Of a stretch of DNA of 64,000 nucleotides, positions 23,070 to 33,047 are shown one piece after another (position 1 is the first letter of the stretch; the number at the start of each line of letters is the position of its first letter). The notes beneath the pieces were generated by a model that saw nothing but the letters and a program-made list of their open reading frames with translations, was not told the origin of the DNA and searched no databases. The stretch comes from Adiantum capillus-veneris (taxonomy: Eukaryota; Streptophyta; Polypodiopsida; Polypodiales; Pteridaceae). Made by a program: the position numbers and the translations under genes. The stretch covers positions 93,651,912-93,715,911 of the forward strand of contig CM043963.1 in the NCBI GenBank assembly GCA_014529385.2, in the 5' to 3' direction.

Positions 23070-24274
23070 ATGGCAAGAACAAAGGCAACAGCAAGGAAGG
23101 CAGGGAAAGTACCACGGCTTGCAAAGAAAGCATGTGGAAGGTCTGCTAGTAAGAAGAAAAGTTCAAGTAAACCAATGAAGATATTGAAGGGACCAAGAAT
23201 GAAGAATATTCAAAGAAACATGGGTTTATTTAGAGAGATCAGAAAAGCTCAGAAATGTATTGAGCTTTGTCTCCCTAAACTTCCTTTCCAAAGAGCAGTA
23301 AGGAAAATTTGCAAGGAATCATGTGCTGGTAGAATGAGATGGAAGGCTGTTGCCCTGCTCTGTCTTCAAGAAGTAGCAAAAGATTTTTTACTGGAGTACT
23401 TTAATGATATCACCATTGTTGCTGCTCATGCTCACCGGGTCACAATAATGGACAAGGACAGTGAGACGCTCAAGAGAGTACGTTGGAGATACGATAAGCT
23501 CCTCATCCCTAATGAGTTTATTGACCCTAAAATTAATGATATATTGCTATTACCACCAGGCCGACGGGACAATGGGGTTAAGATTCATGAGGTTACTCAT
23601 GATGTGAAGACCAGAGCCAGAGCTGAGCAAGAAGAAAGACGTTACTTGGAAGCAGAGAAATTAAAGAGGATACAGACTGTTGCTGCTGATGAAGAGGCAC
23701 AGAGGAGAAATTATGGGCAAGTTACTCAGGGCGGTCACTTTTTAGAATGTGTATTCTATCACGTGGGTTAACCGGAGAGGATTATTAAAAGATCAAAATG
23801 TTTCAGAATGTATACTTTTATGTATACATTAGAGGGGGGTGGGGGTTTTTTAAATAGGCACGTAGTGTAAATATAGTATGTATATCGAGGTATTATTAAT
23901 AACCTCTTGAACGCACGTGATATAGGAAGCTTTTGATAAGTGACCGCCCCGAGGAAAGTTACCATAGACTTAAATGAAAGAAACAATGACATTTTACATT
24001 CCATGAAAGAAGGATTGTTAGCAACCATTTCCCTTGTTGATCGTACTTGGCAATTAGCTCTAGATTCTGTTGATATTGGGATTTTGAAAGATCCCAATGC
24101 ACAAATTACAGACTCTATTGTTTATTTATGCCTAAAGTAAGTGCTCTTCTCTACCTTTAAGATCCTTTACTTTTGTATTTGGTCTCTAATTAAACCATTG
24201 TTATTGATTGTAGCTTAATAAAGAGACAACTCCCTCAACAAACCCATACTGAAATACATGTTTTAGATCCATAG
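23070..24274 (+). CDS. Divergent histone H3/CENH3-like protein with long C-terminal extension
   Basis: Starts at the ATG at 23070. The N-terminus MARTKATARKAGKVPR matches an H3 tail (K4 and K9 kept, S10 replaced by Ala). The histone fold follows at residues 50-130: LFREIRKAQKCIELCLPKLP then FQRAVRKICKE, RMRWKAVALLCLQEVAKDF and AHAHRVTIMDKDSETLKR. Loop 1 is one residue longer than in canonical H3 and has the RW pair typical of plant CENH3. Instead of ending soon after, the frame continues for a charged extension of about 85 residues to 23729. A MITE-like insert then intervenes. The same frame resumes at 23952 and runs to a likely 5' splice site (AAA|GTAAGT, 24137). Joining to TAG|C at 24213/24214 keeps the frame open to a TAG at 24272-24274, and AATAAA lies at 24292. 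Without the insert the product would be about 300 residues. The exon at 23070-23729 lacks the introns usual in plant CENH3, suggesting a retrogene. Function is inferred only. Confidence 0.65.
23729..23949. mobile_element. MITE-like element inside the histone-like gene
   Basis: About 221 bp with imperfect terminal inverted repeats of roughly 38 bp: GGGCGGTCACTT...CTATCACGTGGGTT on the left and the reverse complement of AACGCACGTGATATAGG...AAGTGACCGCCC on the right. It has no ORF. Flanking bases CAG (23727-23729) and CCG (23949-23951) could be a 3-bp target duplication with one change; no perfect duplication is seen. Insert plus one duplicate copy is 222 bp, a multiple of three, but the element contains stop codons in the gene's frame (TAA ending at 23771). 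It must be spliced out for the extension to be made. Confidence 0.7.
24137..24213 (+). other. Predicted 77-nt intron of the histone-like gene
   Basis: Starts GTAAGTGC after CCTAAA and ends TTATTGATTGTAG. The flanking reading frame stays open across the junction (the codon is split 2+1) and closes 20 codons later. Length and AT content suit a plant intron. Confidence 0.6.
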
Positions 24275-24291
24275 TTGTCTGTGCAACTCTG

Positions 24292-24297
24292 AATAAA
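24292..24297 (+). promoter_or_regulatory. Poly(A) signal-like AATAAA
   Basis: Lies 18 bases after the predicted stop codon of the histone-like gene. It may be chance in AT-rich DNA, but the position fits a transcription unit ending here. Confidence 0.35.
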
Positions 24298-24880
24298 AAA
24301 CACCCCTCATGGCACATTGGAGAGATGGTTTGTCCACTGTCCAATGTTTTAGGTCACAACTCTAGTGTTTCCATATGAATTGTAGTCGCATGAAATGTCT
24401 AATTGGCAACTTTGAATTTGATGGGTGCGTTTGTTTAGTCGCATCACCAATTTTCTTTGTCCATGTTTGGCCTTTCTTTGTTGTTGACCAAAATCAAATA
24501 TAGATTTTGTCCCCGTACTCCTCTTGTAATTCTATTATGAGGGCATATACTCTACATTTTGTCAAAAAATGTCACAATCAAACGTAAAAATGCAATACAA
24601 CTCACAAAACATTGCCCTCTGATATTCATATATTAGGTCCTTATTTAGAATGCCTCCCCCCTCCTATTTGGAGTCCTCCTTGATGACAAGGTATCATCAA
24701 GGGTATGTGTTGTGCTTGGGCAATCCAAAATTGTGCCTATGCAGGCCTTGTAATGTAGCCCTATTATGCATACATAGTCAGTGCATGGAAAAGATTTATG
24801 TTGTGGGTATAAGCAATTTGCTTATCGGCATTTCCTAGCAAAGCTTCCTACTCTAAGCATTATGATGTTTGAACAAGTAG
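24298..24880. other. Noncoding region
   Basis: Nothing supportable: no ORF with family motifs, no repeat boundary. Confidence 0.4.
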
Positions 24881-26786
24881 TGGGTTCTCTTTTTGTAACC
24901 ATAGGGGGAATTGAAAGAATTCAAGCGTTGGTGCAGTGGCATTAGTTTTATTGGTTACCTTTGGGACCCAATTTTTTGTGATTACTGGTTGTTTTGTTGA
25001 TGCTGCTCACTTGGGAACCCATACTTGTCTCTGCTTCATTTTTGTTTTAAGAGACTTCTTTGGGATCCACCTTGTCTTTGTATGAGTCAACAGCCGTCTT
25101 TGCTTCACCTCTTGTACTATTGGTTGAGGACGAGATTTAGACTTTGGGAGTTAATACTTTGGGAGTTGACAATTTAACCGTTTTGGAATCCAAATGAACT
25201 CCTTACCTCTTTGTGCTTGAGTCAACTTCTTTGGAACCCAATTTTGATTTATGGAAGCTTGCAACTTTGTGACTTTTGCAGATGTTCTTGCAAGCTTTGA
25301 CTATTTTCCTTTTGGTGTTGGATCTTGTAATTTTTCATTAGAGATTTTTATCTTCTTGATCCACAACTGCTTTTGTCCAATCTGGCTCTTTGGTATCCAG
25401 ATTTGTCAAACTTTTTGGTTCTAACTTGTTGTTCTTTGCTTCTGGCCTTCTTTGGTTGTTACGGAAGCTACTAGTGGAGGATGATGACCTGAGTACCTGG
25501 TAGGGGATGTCAAAAGAATCATCATTGTGGCTACTATCCTCAGCAAGGTAACATTCTAGCACTTTCCCTTTGTGGTTTGGCTAGTTATGGAAAGTTGTTG
25601 TCTACTTGCTCTTTGTTTGTTGTTTCTAGGCTGACTTTTGTATCCACTTAGCACATTGTTAGCTCATTGACATGATTGTGTTCTGGTTGGCTGAGTCTTT
25701 TCTTCATGAATGAGAGCCATGTATGAGAATGCTTGTTGTAGTTGCATTTTCACCAAAGATTTTGGAACCCCCTTTTGATGCACTTCATTCTTGTAGTAGT
25801 GACATTGGTTCCTAGGTTTTTTATCTGGACAATCAAAAAACCGTGCATTTGTTAAAGTTTTGTTTATGTCACCTGTTGTGTCATCCAGATTTTTGTTGTT
25901 TGCATCTTCTTGAAACTCTAAGTGTTTTATAGAGTCGTAGAGTTTGTCTTCTTCTTTGTCTTCATTTTCTTGGATTATGCTCACTACAAAATAAGGAACA
26001 ACATCATAGCCATCTTCATCACAAAACTTTGTTGTTGAATTGTCTTGAATAGTGCACACATCAAGAGTAGCGCACACTTTGTTGTTGTTGAATTGTCTTG
26101 AATAGCGCACACATCAAGAGTAGCCAAGATGTGTTACCATTCAAGTGGCTCTAATTCTTCCTCAGGAAAGGATTTTGGGGTGTAATCCATATCTTCAATT
26201 GCCTTTTTTAGGATGCCTTCCTCTTGCTTTAAGCTTCCACATTGCGAAGCTCCACACATTCACAACTCTTTAGGCTTACCCAACCATGCTGGAAGTTCTG
26301 ATCTTGCTACAGTAATGGAATCAAACTCTTCAACTGGTGTTCTTGTCACATCCCTGTAGCTATGGTCTGTCGAGTTTATCTTTGTTGTGGTTTCCATATG
26401 TCTCAAGTAGATATGGTCATAACCCCAATCTTGGACCATTTCCACTTGTCTCATGAATGGTCTTCCTGGAATGATATCATAGTTGTTCTTCTTGGGTTGA
26501 CTATCCATAGGCTGTACCAATCCTTTGTCTCCCCAATATGATTCCACTTCTAGATTCATTTGAGATCCAACCTCAAATTCCTCTATTGGTGAAAGAGACA
26601 CTTCTCTTCCATCACCCGTTTGGTTTACTCGTCTGCTTATCTCACTTGCTTCATTGGCCTCTCTGACTTGTTTCCACAATTCGTCAAGACCATCTATTTG
26701 TTTACAACTGTCAAGTATAGTTATGTGAAATCCTTTGAAAGAGTTATCCGTGGTATTCAACACTATCCTTGGCTCTAATGTGGGGT
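24881..26786 (-). pseudogene. G2 gypsy-like protease region and W(V/I)PK tail (decayed)
   Basis: Reads leftward from the Copia-A insertion point. A protease C-terminal motif NNYDIIPGRPFMRQVEMVQD lies at about 26485-26430, followed by YLRHMETTTKINSTDHSYRD, a pattern found before RT in non-chromoviral gypsy elements. Further left is an acidic stretch (26110-25800). Then come several repeats of a W(V/I)PK motif across frames (QIWIPKSQIG near 25390, QNWVPKKL near 25230, FIWIPKR near 25170, RWIPKKS near 25060, VWVPK near 25010). Stops and frameshifts are many. No RT follows. The tail motif resembles the IWVPKT repeats after the G1 protease-like domain, so G1 and G2 may be related. The right-hand part of the same ORF region lies at 44999-45560, beyond the nest. 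Confidence 0.6.
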
Positions 26787-26791
26787 CTTTG

Positions 26792-27017
26792 TGTTGGAAT
26801 AGGATTGCAAGGAAATGCACACAGCTTAGAGAAGATGAAGGAAGCTCAAGGCACACAATAGAGAGTGTGTTACTTAGTGTGAAATGGACAGATAGATAGC
26901 CCTAGAGTGATGGGCGTATATACAATGCACGGGGGAAAAAACCTCCCAAAGAGGGAAAAAATGCCCTGGTGGTCCTAGTGTGTTCACACACATCACTACC
27001 ACATGTATATGGTAACA
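26792..27017 (-). repeat. 3' LTR of Copia-A
   Basis: 226 bp, plus-strand sequence starting TGTTGGAATAGGATTGC and ending ATATGGTAACA. Nearly the same sequence lies at 44768-44993. The strand is set by the adjacent polypurine tract and the minus-strand coding region. Confidence 0.9.
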
Positions 27018-27030
27018 AATCCCCCTGGAG
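27018..27030 (-). other. Polypurine tract of Copia-A
   Basis: Plus strand AATCCCCCTGGAG; minus strand CTCCAGGGGGATT immediately before the 3' LTR. Confidence 0.8.
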
Positions 27031-27049
27031 TGATGCGGTGAATGAGAGT

Positions 27050-28386
27050 TGGCACATGAGTAAAGGGAAGTGCCATGCCCTAAGGACATGATCAGTGCAC
27101 AAAGGGAAGCAAGACCAAATCTTTGTGAAAATCTTTGAGCTTCTCACAAGGTCCTGTGGTGGCACATAAGCCAAGCTGATCTCTCCTATTGAGAGACTCT
27201 CCCTGACATAATGGTAATGCACCTCAATGTGCTTTGTGCGAGCATGAAAAACTAGGTTCCTTGGAATTGCCAATGCGCTCTGACTGTCAATGTAGATAGT
27301 GTTGGCAGTGTCATGTCCAACACCCAAATCAGCCATAAGGCGTCTAAGCCATACACACTCAACTGTAGCTGTGAAGACTGCCCTGTACTTAGCCTCACAA
27401 CTAGAAGTGGCCATAGTAGGTTGATTCATGCTTAACCGTGATATACATGAATTGCCAAGCATGAAACAAAAACCACTTGTGGACACTCGCGTGTTAAAAC
27501 AACCATCCCAATCCGAGTCCAAAAAGGCATGTAAGTCTAGCGACAATGATCTCCCATTGGGATAAAACAAGGCAAGATGTAAAGTGCCACTCAGGTAGCG
27601 GAAAATCCTCTTGACAGCCTCCCAATGCTTAGACCTTGGGCTATGCAAAAATCTTTTGACCAGTGCGACTGCAAACTAAATATCATGCCTCGTGTTGCAT
27701 ACATAAATGAGGCATCCAACGGCAGTTTGGTAAAGAGTGACATCTGAAGATCATCAGCATCATGAAGAATTGATTTTGAACATGTTTCCATGGGAGTGGA
27801 AATAGGTTTGCAATCCTCAAGTCCAAACTTACATAGTAATGTCTCTATGTAACTTTTCTGACACAAGGCAATACCACCATCACACTGCTTTAACTATAAA
27901 CTGAAATAATTATGCAACATCCCCAAATCTTTCATCTTGAAATTAGCATTCAAATCAGTCTTAAATTCAGCAATATGTCTCTCATTTGGTCCAATGATCA
28001 GAAAATCATCGACATAAAGAACCATGATGAGAAGTACATCACCCTCACGCTTTACATACAATGTGCTTTTTGTTGGACTGTTATGAAAGCCTTGTTTGAC
28101 CAAATGAGTGTCATCTTCTCATACCAAGCACGAGGAGATTTCTTCAACCCATACAAAGCCTTCTTACATCTACACACTTTGTTCTCTTGTCCTTTCTTGA
28201 CCAAACCATGAGACTGCATTACATAAACTTTCTCAAATATGTCACCATTCAAGAAAGCAGTAACAATGTCTGATTGATGTACATACCCCAACCAAAATTA
28301 GTTGCCAATGCACATCGAAAACACATAGTAGTCATATGACAAGTGGGAGAAAAATTCTCTTCATAATCTATGCCTTTTTGCTGTTC
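27050..28386 (-). pseudogene. pol: Copia-A RT (3' part) and RNase H
   Basis: The reverse transcriptase continues from the other side of Copia-B. Near 28270-28060 lies a palm region, VHQSDIVTAFLNGDIFEKVY and KALYGLKKSPRAWYEKM. The catalytic motif VLYVDDFLIIG is near 28020. A region matching VETLLCKFGL...STPME follows (27850-27780). RNase H is at 27648-27130: LDSDWDGCFNTRVSTSGFCF, SSCEAKYRAVF (usual Glu in SCEAEY changed to Lys), YIDSQSALAI and KHIEVHYHYVRE. Frames change several times and stops are present. The 28387-28391 ATAAC is the target site that was duplicated by Copia-B. Confidence 0.85.
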
Positions 28387-28391
28387 ATAAC

Positions 28392-29127
28392 TGAACATTA
28401 GGAAATAAGACGTAGCTAAATAGATAATTGAGTAGATTACTTAATGGAGAGAGACATATTTACATACACGAGATTATAGAGTAGAGAGAGAGAGAGAGAA
28501 TACACACGATATACGTGGTTCATCCAATGTGGGCTACGTCCACGGGACAGCAGCCACTAAATGGCTTTAGTACTTCAAAACAAGAAGTAGTTTACAAAGG
28601 GATTATACCCTTAATGGAGCTCCCGCCGTGCTTCACTCTCACCACCTCACACTCACCTTGTTGCATCAACTTCACACTATGAAATGTGTGTAGAAATGGC
28701 CTTCTTTTATAGGCCAAAAGGGCTGCCCTCTCTTATGAGAGGCAGCCATGTGTAGCCGCCCTTGTGTGAATAAGTCCAAATCACACCCTCCAATCCGCCC
28801 ATGTGTGGCCGCCCTTGAGAAGACAAGTCCGCTTTTGAATTCGGCCACCGGCCAACCGACGGTTGTTTTCCGACCACTTTCCGGCCGCCGTCCGGCCATA
28901 ATATTTCGGCGAAAAAGGAATATTCCGGCGAGGGGAAAAAAAAATATCGGGGACTTCGGAAGCCCCCAAGGCCCTAAAGTTGCCCTTGATTTTTGATTGT
29001 GAAAATTTTGGTTTCCGGTGAGTGATTTTCCTTCACGCACGATGGCTTCTCCTCATAATGGGGACCTTACAAATGTGCACTTTTACCACAGAAAATTACA
29101 AGGGTAAATCAGGCTCCATACTTAACA
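28392..29127 (-). repeat. 3' LTR of Copia-B (full length)
   Basis: 736 bp. In element orientation it starts TGTTAAGTATGGAGCC and ends at 28392. It contains a TATA box GGCCTATAAA on the minus strand (28714-28705) and a (GA)n stretch at about 28484-28498. The central 290 bp (about 28706-28996), GC-richer than the rest, are absent from the 5' LTR. Confidence 0.9.
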
Positions 29128-29141
29128 ATCTCCCACTTGGA
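29128..29141 (-). other. Polypurine tract of Copia-B
   Basis: Minus strand CCAAGTGGGAGAT directly before the 3' LTR TGTT, a typical copia tract. Confidence 0.85.
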
Positions 29142-29187
29142 GACTGATCTCCAAACCAAAACTATGACTGCTTTCCATTCTGGCTTC

Positions 29188-30759
29188 TTATCCTTGAATG
29201 CCGATTGAAGATGAGAAAAAACTCAACTTCTCCTTGTTGACCACCTTTGTAAACATGTCTGCAAGATTTTCACTTGTATGCACCTTTCCTAGCTTTAGCT
29301 GTCCTTCATTCAAAAGAGTGCGTAGGAAGTGATATCTCACCTCAATGTGCTTTATCCTTGAATGAAAGGCTGAGTTCTTCGCAAGATGGATAGCTCTTTG
29401 GCTATCATTGTACAAGACACAATTGTCTTGTTTGAATCCAAGCTCTTCTAAGAATCTGTGAAGCCACAGAATTTATTTGCTTGCCTCCGTCATTGCTACG
29501 TGCTTTGCTTTCGTGGTAGAAAGTGAAACCACTTTCTGCAGCTTTGAAGCCCAGCTTACTGTTGTGCCTCCAACCGTGAACACATAGCCAGTAGTGCTCC
29601 TTCGAGTATCTTTGTCACCTGCCATATCTGCATCAACATACCCTTCTAGAAAAATATCAGTTCCTCCAAAATACAAAGCATTTGTTGGTGTCCCTTTTAG
29701 ATACCTAAGTATCCACTTCACAGCTTGCCAATGCTCTTTACTTGGGTTGTCCATGAACCTACTCACAACTCCCACTGCATGTGCAATGTCTGGCCTTGTC
29801 CAGACCATAGCATACATTAGAGAACCTACCGCTGCATCATATGGAACTTTAGACATATAGGCTATCTCCTCTTGTGTCTTTGGACACATATCCTTCGTTA
29901 GTTTAAAGTGACCAGTCAAAGGTGTAGAAACTGGTTTTGCATTTTGCATTGCAAACCTTTCTAGTACCTTCTTGATGTAATCTTCTTGAGATAGCTTTAT
30001 TGTCTTCTTCGTCCTGTCCCTTGATATTTTCATACCAAGTATCCTCTTTGCAGCACCTAAATCTTTCATTGAAAAAGATTTAGACATCTCCTCTTTTAGG
30101 TCTTTGATGTTCTGCATGTTAGCACTTGCAATCAACATGTCATCAACATACAACATTAAGATGATAAATTTCCCATCTCCCAAATTCTTCGTGTAGACGC
30201 AGTGATCAGAGTTGCATCTTGTGAATCCATGATCCAACATCCATCGATCAAACTTCAAGTACCATTGTCTTGATGCTTGCTTTAAACCATACAAGATCTT
30301 CTTTAATCTGCAAACCATTTTCTCCTTACCTTTTACTTCATACCCCTTTGGTTGAAGCATGTAGATTTCCTCCTCTAAGTCACCGTGAGGGAATGCTGTA
30401 TTTACATCCATTTGCTCAAGATTTAGATCATGAGCAGCCACAAGGCTTAAGACAAGCCTAATTGAGTTCATTTTTACAACAGGAGAAAATATTTCATTGA
30501 AGTCAATACATTTATTTTGAGAAAAATCTTTTACCACAAGCCTAGACTTGTACCTTTTCTTCCCACCTTCTTCTTCCTTCACCTTGTACACCCATTTGTT
30601 TTGAAGTGCCCGCTTACCTTTAGGCAAATCAACCAACTCCCATGTTTGGTTGTGATGTAGTGAGTCCATCTCCACTTGCATGCTCTTCGTCCATTCTTCT
30701 TTGGATTCATGTTGCATAGCTTCTTCGTATGATTCTGGCTCTCCAGAATGTGAGATCAA
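29188..30759 (-). pseudogene. pol: Copia-B RT and RNase H
   Basis: RT is open from 30759 to 29473 (428 residues, ending in RNase H). Motifs in order: NKWVYKVKEEEGGKKRYKSR (about residue 70), QMDVNTAFPHGDLEEEIYM (117), LYGLKQASRQWYLKFD, the catalytic LMLYVDDMLIAS (202), STPLTGHFKL, then RNase H GYVDADMAGDKDTRRSTTGY. The second RNase H acidic motif, usually STTEAEYVA, reads STTKAKHVA, so catalytic Glu is lost. After a stop near 29473 the RNase H end continues at 29415-29188 (YNDSQRAIHLAKNSAFHSR, KHIEVRYHF, HTSENLADMFTK). RT itself looks intact. Confidence 0.92.
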
Positions 30760-31990
30760 GAGATGGTTAAGGGAGGAACAAACCTTTCTGGAGGTCTACT
30801 TGCTCTTGTAGATCTTCGGGGAATAGGTTGAGGCTCCTCATTTGGTTGACATTGTTGCACATTGTCACCGTTTGCAGTCCTTGAGTCTTCCCCATCCTCA
30901 AGCTCCATGTACTCATCACCTGTTTGATTTCTTTTCAAGTAATCTTTGTACATATTTTGTTCGTTAAAAATTACATCCCTACTCCTTAAGATTTTACCAT
31001 CTTCAGGATTCCATAGGCAATACCCAAAGTCACCTTCTCCATAGCCAATGAAGAAACACTTTTTAGACTTTTCATCTAGCTTTGATCTTAGGCTTCTATC
31101 TATGTGCATGAAAGACTCACACCCAAACACTTTGAGAAATGCATAATTCACCGGTTTACCTGTCCATGCCTCTTCTGGAACTCCCCCATCCAATGTCGTT
31201 GAGGGTGATCAATTGATTAAGTACACAGACGTACTTACAGCTTCCGCCCAAAGCTCAAGCGGTAGGCCTGCATGTAGCCGCATGCTTCGTGCTCGCTCCA
31301 TGATTGTCCTGTTCATCCTTTTCGAAATACCATTTTGCTGAGGTGTCCTTGGGGTTGTCCTTTGCCTCCGAATGCCATTGCTAGCACAAAAGATTTCAAA
31401 AGCTTGGCTGCAATATTCACCTCCATTGTCGGATCTGGGGCATTTAACCTTGGTACCTGTTTCATTCTCCACAAAGGCTTTCCACCTTTGAAATATGGAA
31501 AATACATCGGATTTATTCTTCATGACATAAACCCATGTTTTTCTAGTCGCATCGTCTATGAATGCTACATAGTACAATGAGCCACCAAGTGATGGTGTAC
31601 TTGCAGGACCCCAAACATCAGAATGAACCCCCTCAAGTTTTTTTTTTCTTTCATTTCCTGATTTTTGAAATTTTACTCTCTTTTGTTTACCATAAACACA
31701 ATCTTCACAGAACTCTAAGTCCACTTCTTTCAAACTTGGTAGAAGCTTCTTTGTTTGAAGGATTTGCATTCCTTTGGCACTCATATGCCCAAGTCGGTAG
31801 TGCCACACCGCACTGTCAACTTCTTTAGTTGTTGCACAAGCTGAAGGTCGTGTGCTAACAGTACACAAGTAAAGTGTACCAACTTTTTCTCCCTTGGCAA
31901 CCACCAAAGATCCCTTTGAGATCTTCCACCGTTTGTTTCCGAATGCAATGTTGTGACCTTCATCGCCCAATTATCCTGTAGAGATTAAAT
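30756..31990 (-). pseudogene. int: Copia-B integrase
   Basis: The zinc-binding domain reads WHYRLGHMSAKG then CEDCVYGKQKR (full His-His-Cys-Cys). The core has the two Asp in HSDVWGPA...FIDDATRKTW and RSDNGGEY. The third catalytic residue is changed: QQNGISKRMN has Lys where the Glu of the ER pair belongs (GAA to AAA, near 31325). After a stop near 31205 the C-terminal part continues (31193-30756) with KVFGCESFMHIDRSLRSKLD, CFFIGYGEGDFGY and a linker ending RSTRASRPPERF. A protease-end remnant, RHVPSLRKNL, lies just upstream (about 32015-31985). Confidence 0.9.
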
Positions 31991-32535
31991 TTTTGCGAAG
32001 AGAAGGAACATGCCTAACATCTTTAAGCTTCCATTGCATCTACCTTGTGATGGCTGTCCCAACTATCCGGTAGAGATGATAGTATAAGGAGAGATCGCAC
32101 TTCATCATCGAAATTGATTTTCACCGATCAAAGTTGACTTATGTTTGTGTTAGAGTCATTTAGGTGTTCTACAACTAAACCATTCTCTGCCATCTTTAGA
32201 TTGAACAAGCGCTTCATAAGAAATACCTTATTGGATGCCGATGGTTTCTCGTAGAAGTCGTCAAGTGACTTTATCAAGTCCTCTGTGGTCTTCATCTCCG
32301 AACCATTGAAGGTCACCGTTGACACCAAGCTTAACCGGATTGTTCCCAGTGCCTTTCGATCAAGGACAATCCATGCTTCATCTGCCATTGTTGCGGGCTT
32401 CTTCGCAAGACCGCCTAGTGGTAAATAGAGGTGCTTCTGGTAGAGATAGTTTTCAATCTGCATCTTCCAATGTTGGTAGTTTTTGCCGTTGAACTTCTCA
32501 ATCTTGAGCTTCCCTTCCTCCGCCATAACTCCCAC
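31991..32535 (-). pseudogene. gag: Copia-B gag, C-terminus and protease deleted
   Basis: ATG of the likely start MAEEGKLKIEKFNGKNYQHW is near 32526. The gag core runs to about 32128 (ADEAWIVLDRKALGTIRLSL, TTEDLIKSLDDFYEKPSASN, FLMKRLFNLKM). Beyond it a frame-shifted stretch FDDEVRSLLILSSLPDSWD still belongs to gag. Within the next 40 bases the sequence jumps to VRHVPSLRKNL, which normally lies after the protease. The zinc knuckle and the protease active site are therefore absent, a loss of perhaps 150-200 residues. Confidence 0.8.
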
Positions 32536-32585
32536 TCAATTCAAGGAATCCTTTCCTTGAGATAATTTAGCTACGAGAAAACCTT

Positions 32586-32597
32586 GCTCTGATACCA
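32586..32597 (-). other. Initiator-Met tRNA primer-binding site of Copia-B
   Basis: Minus strand TGGTATCAGAGC next to the 5' LTR, the standard copia site complementary to the 3' end of tRNA-iMet. Confidence 0.92.
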
Positions 32598-32599
32598 GT

Positions 32600-33042
32600 T
32601 GTTTGGAAATAAGATGTAGCTAAATAGATAATTGAGTAGATTACTTAATGGAGAGAGACATATTTACATACACGATATTATAGAGTAGAGAGAGAGAGAG
32701 AGAGTACACACGATATACGTGGTTCACCCAATGTGGGCTACATCCACGGGAAAGCACCCACTCAATGGCTTTAGTACTTCAAAACAAGAAGTAGTTTACA
32801 AAGGGATTATACCCTTAATGGAGATCCCGCTGTGCTTCACTCTCACCACCTCACACTCACCTTGTTGCATCAACTTCACACTATGAAATGTGTGTAGAAA
32901 TGGCCTTCTGACTGTAAAAATTTTGGTTTCCGGTGAGTGATTTTCCTTCACGCACGATGGCTTCTCCTCATAATGGGGGCCTTACAAATGTGCGCTTTTA
33001 CCACAGAAAATTACAAGGGTAAATCAGGCTCCATACTTAACA
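32600..33042 (-). repeat. 5' LTR of Copia-B, internally deleted
   Basis: 443 bp against 736 bp in the 3' LTR. The outer parts match closely. A block of about 290 bp, equivalent to 28706-28996 and including the TATA box, is missing between TGGCCTTCT (32901-32909) and CTGTAAAAATTTTGG. Confidence 0.9.
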
Positions 33043-33047
33043 ATAAC

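Larger units (their letters stand above)
28392..33042 (-). mobile_element. Copia-B, Ty1/copia retrotransposon nested in Copia-A RT
   Basis: Flanked by perfect ATAAC duplications (28387-28391 and 33043-33047) inside the Copia-A RT. The right LTR is 5' (primer site beside it), the left LTR is 3' (polypurine tract beside it). The element is about 4.65 kb. RT and RNase H motifs look like the Tork/Tnt1-type copia group, though the lineage is inferred by eye. It is doubly disabled: the promoter part of the 5' LTR is deleted and so are the gag C-terminus and protease. Confidence 0.93.

Noticed and set aside
22771-23133. Minus-strand frame with repeated Leu-Ser over the GA tracts
   Set aside because: Microsatellite translation overlapping the histone-like gene on the other strand.
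24137-24213. A contiguous unspliced reading of 23940-24140 as its own small gene
   Set aside because: It would begin at a GTG inside the MITE terminus; the spliced continuation of the histone-like frame explains it better.
28672-29040. 122-codon minus-strand frame
   Set aside because: Lies wholly in the Copia-B 3' LTR and crosses its TATA box region; no family motif.
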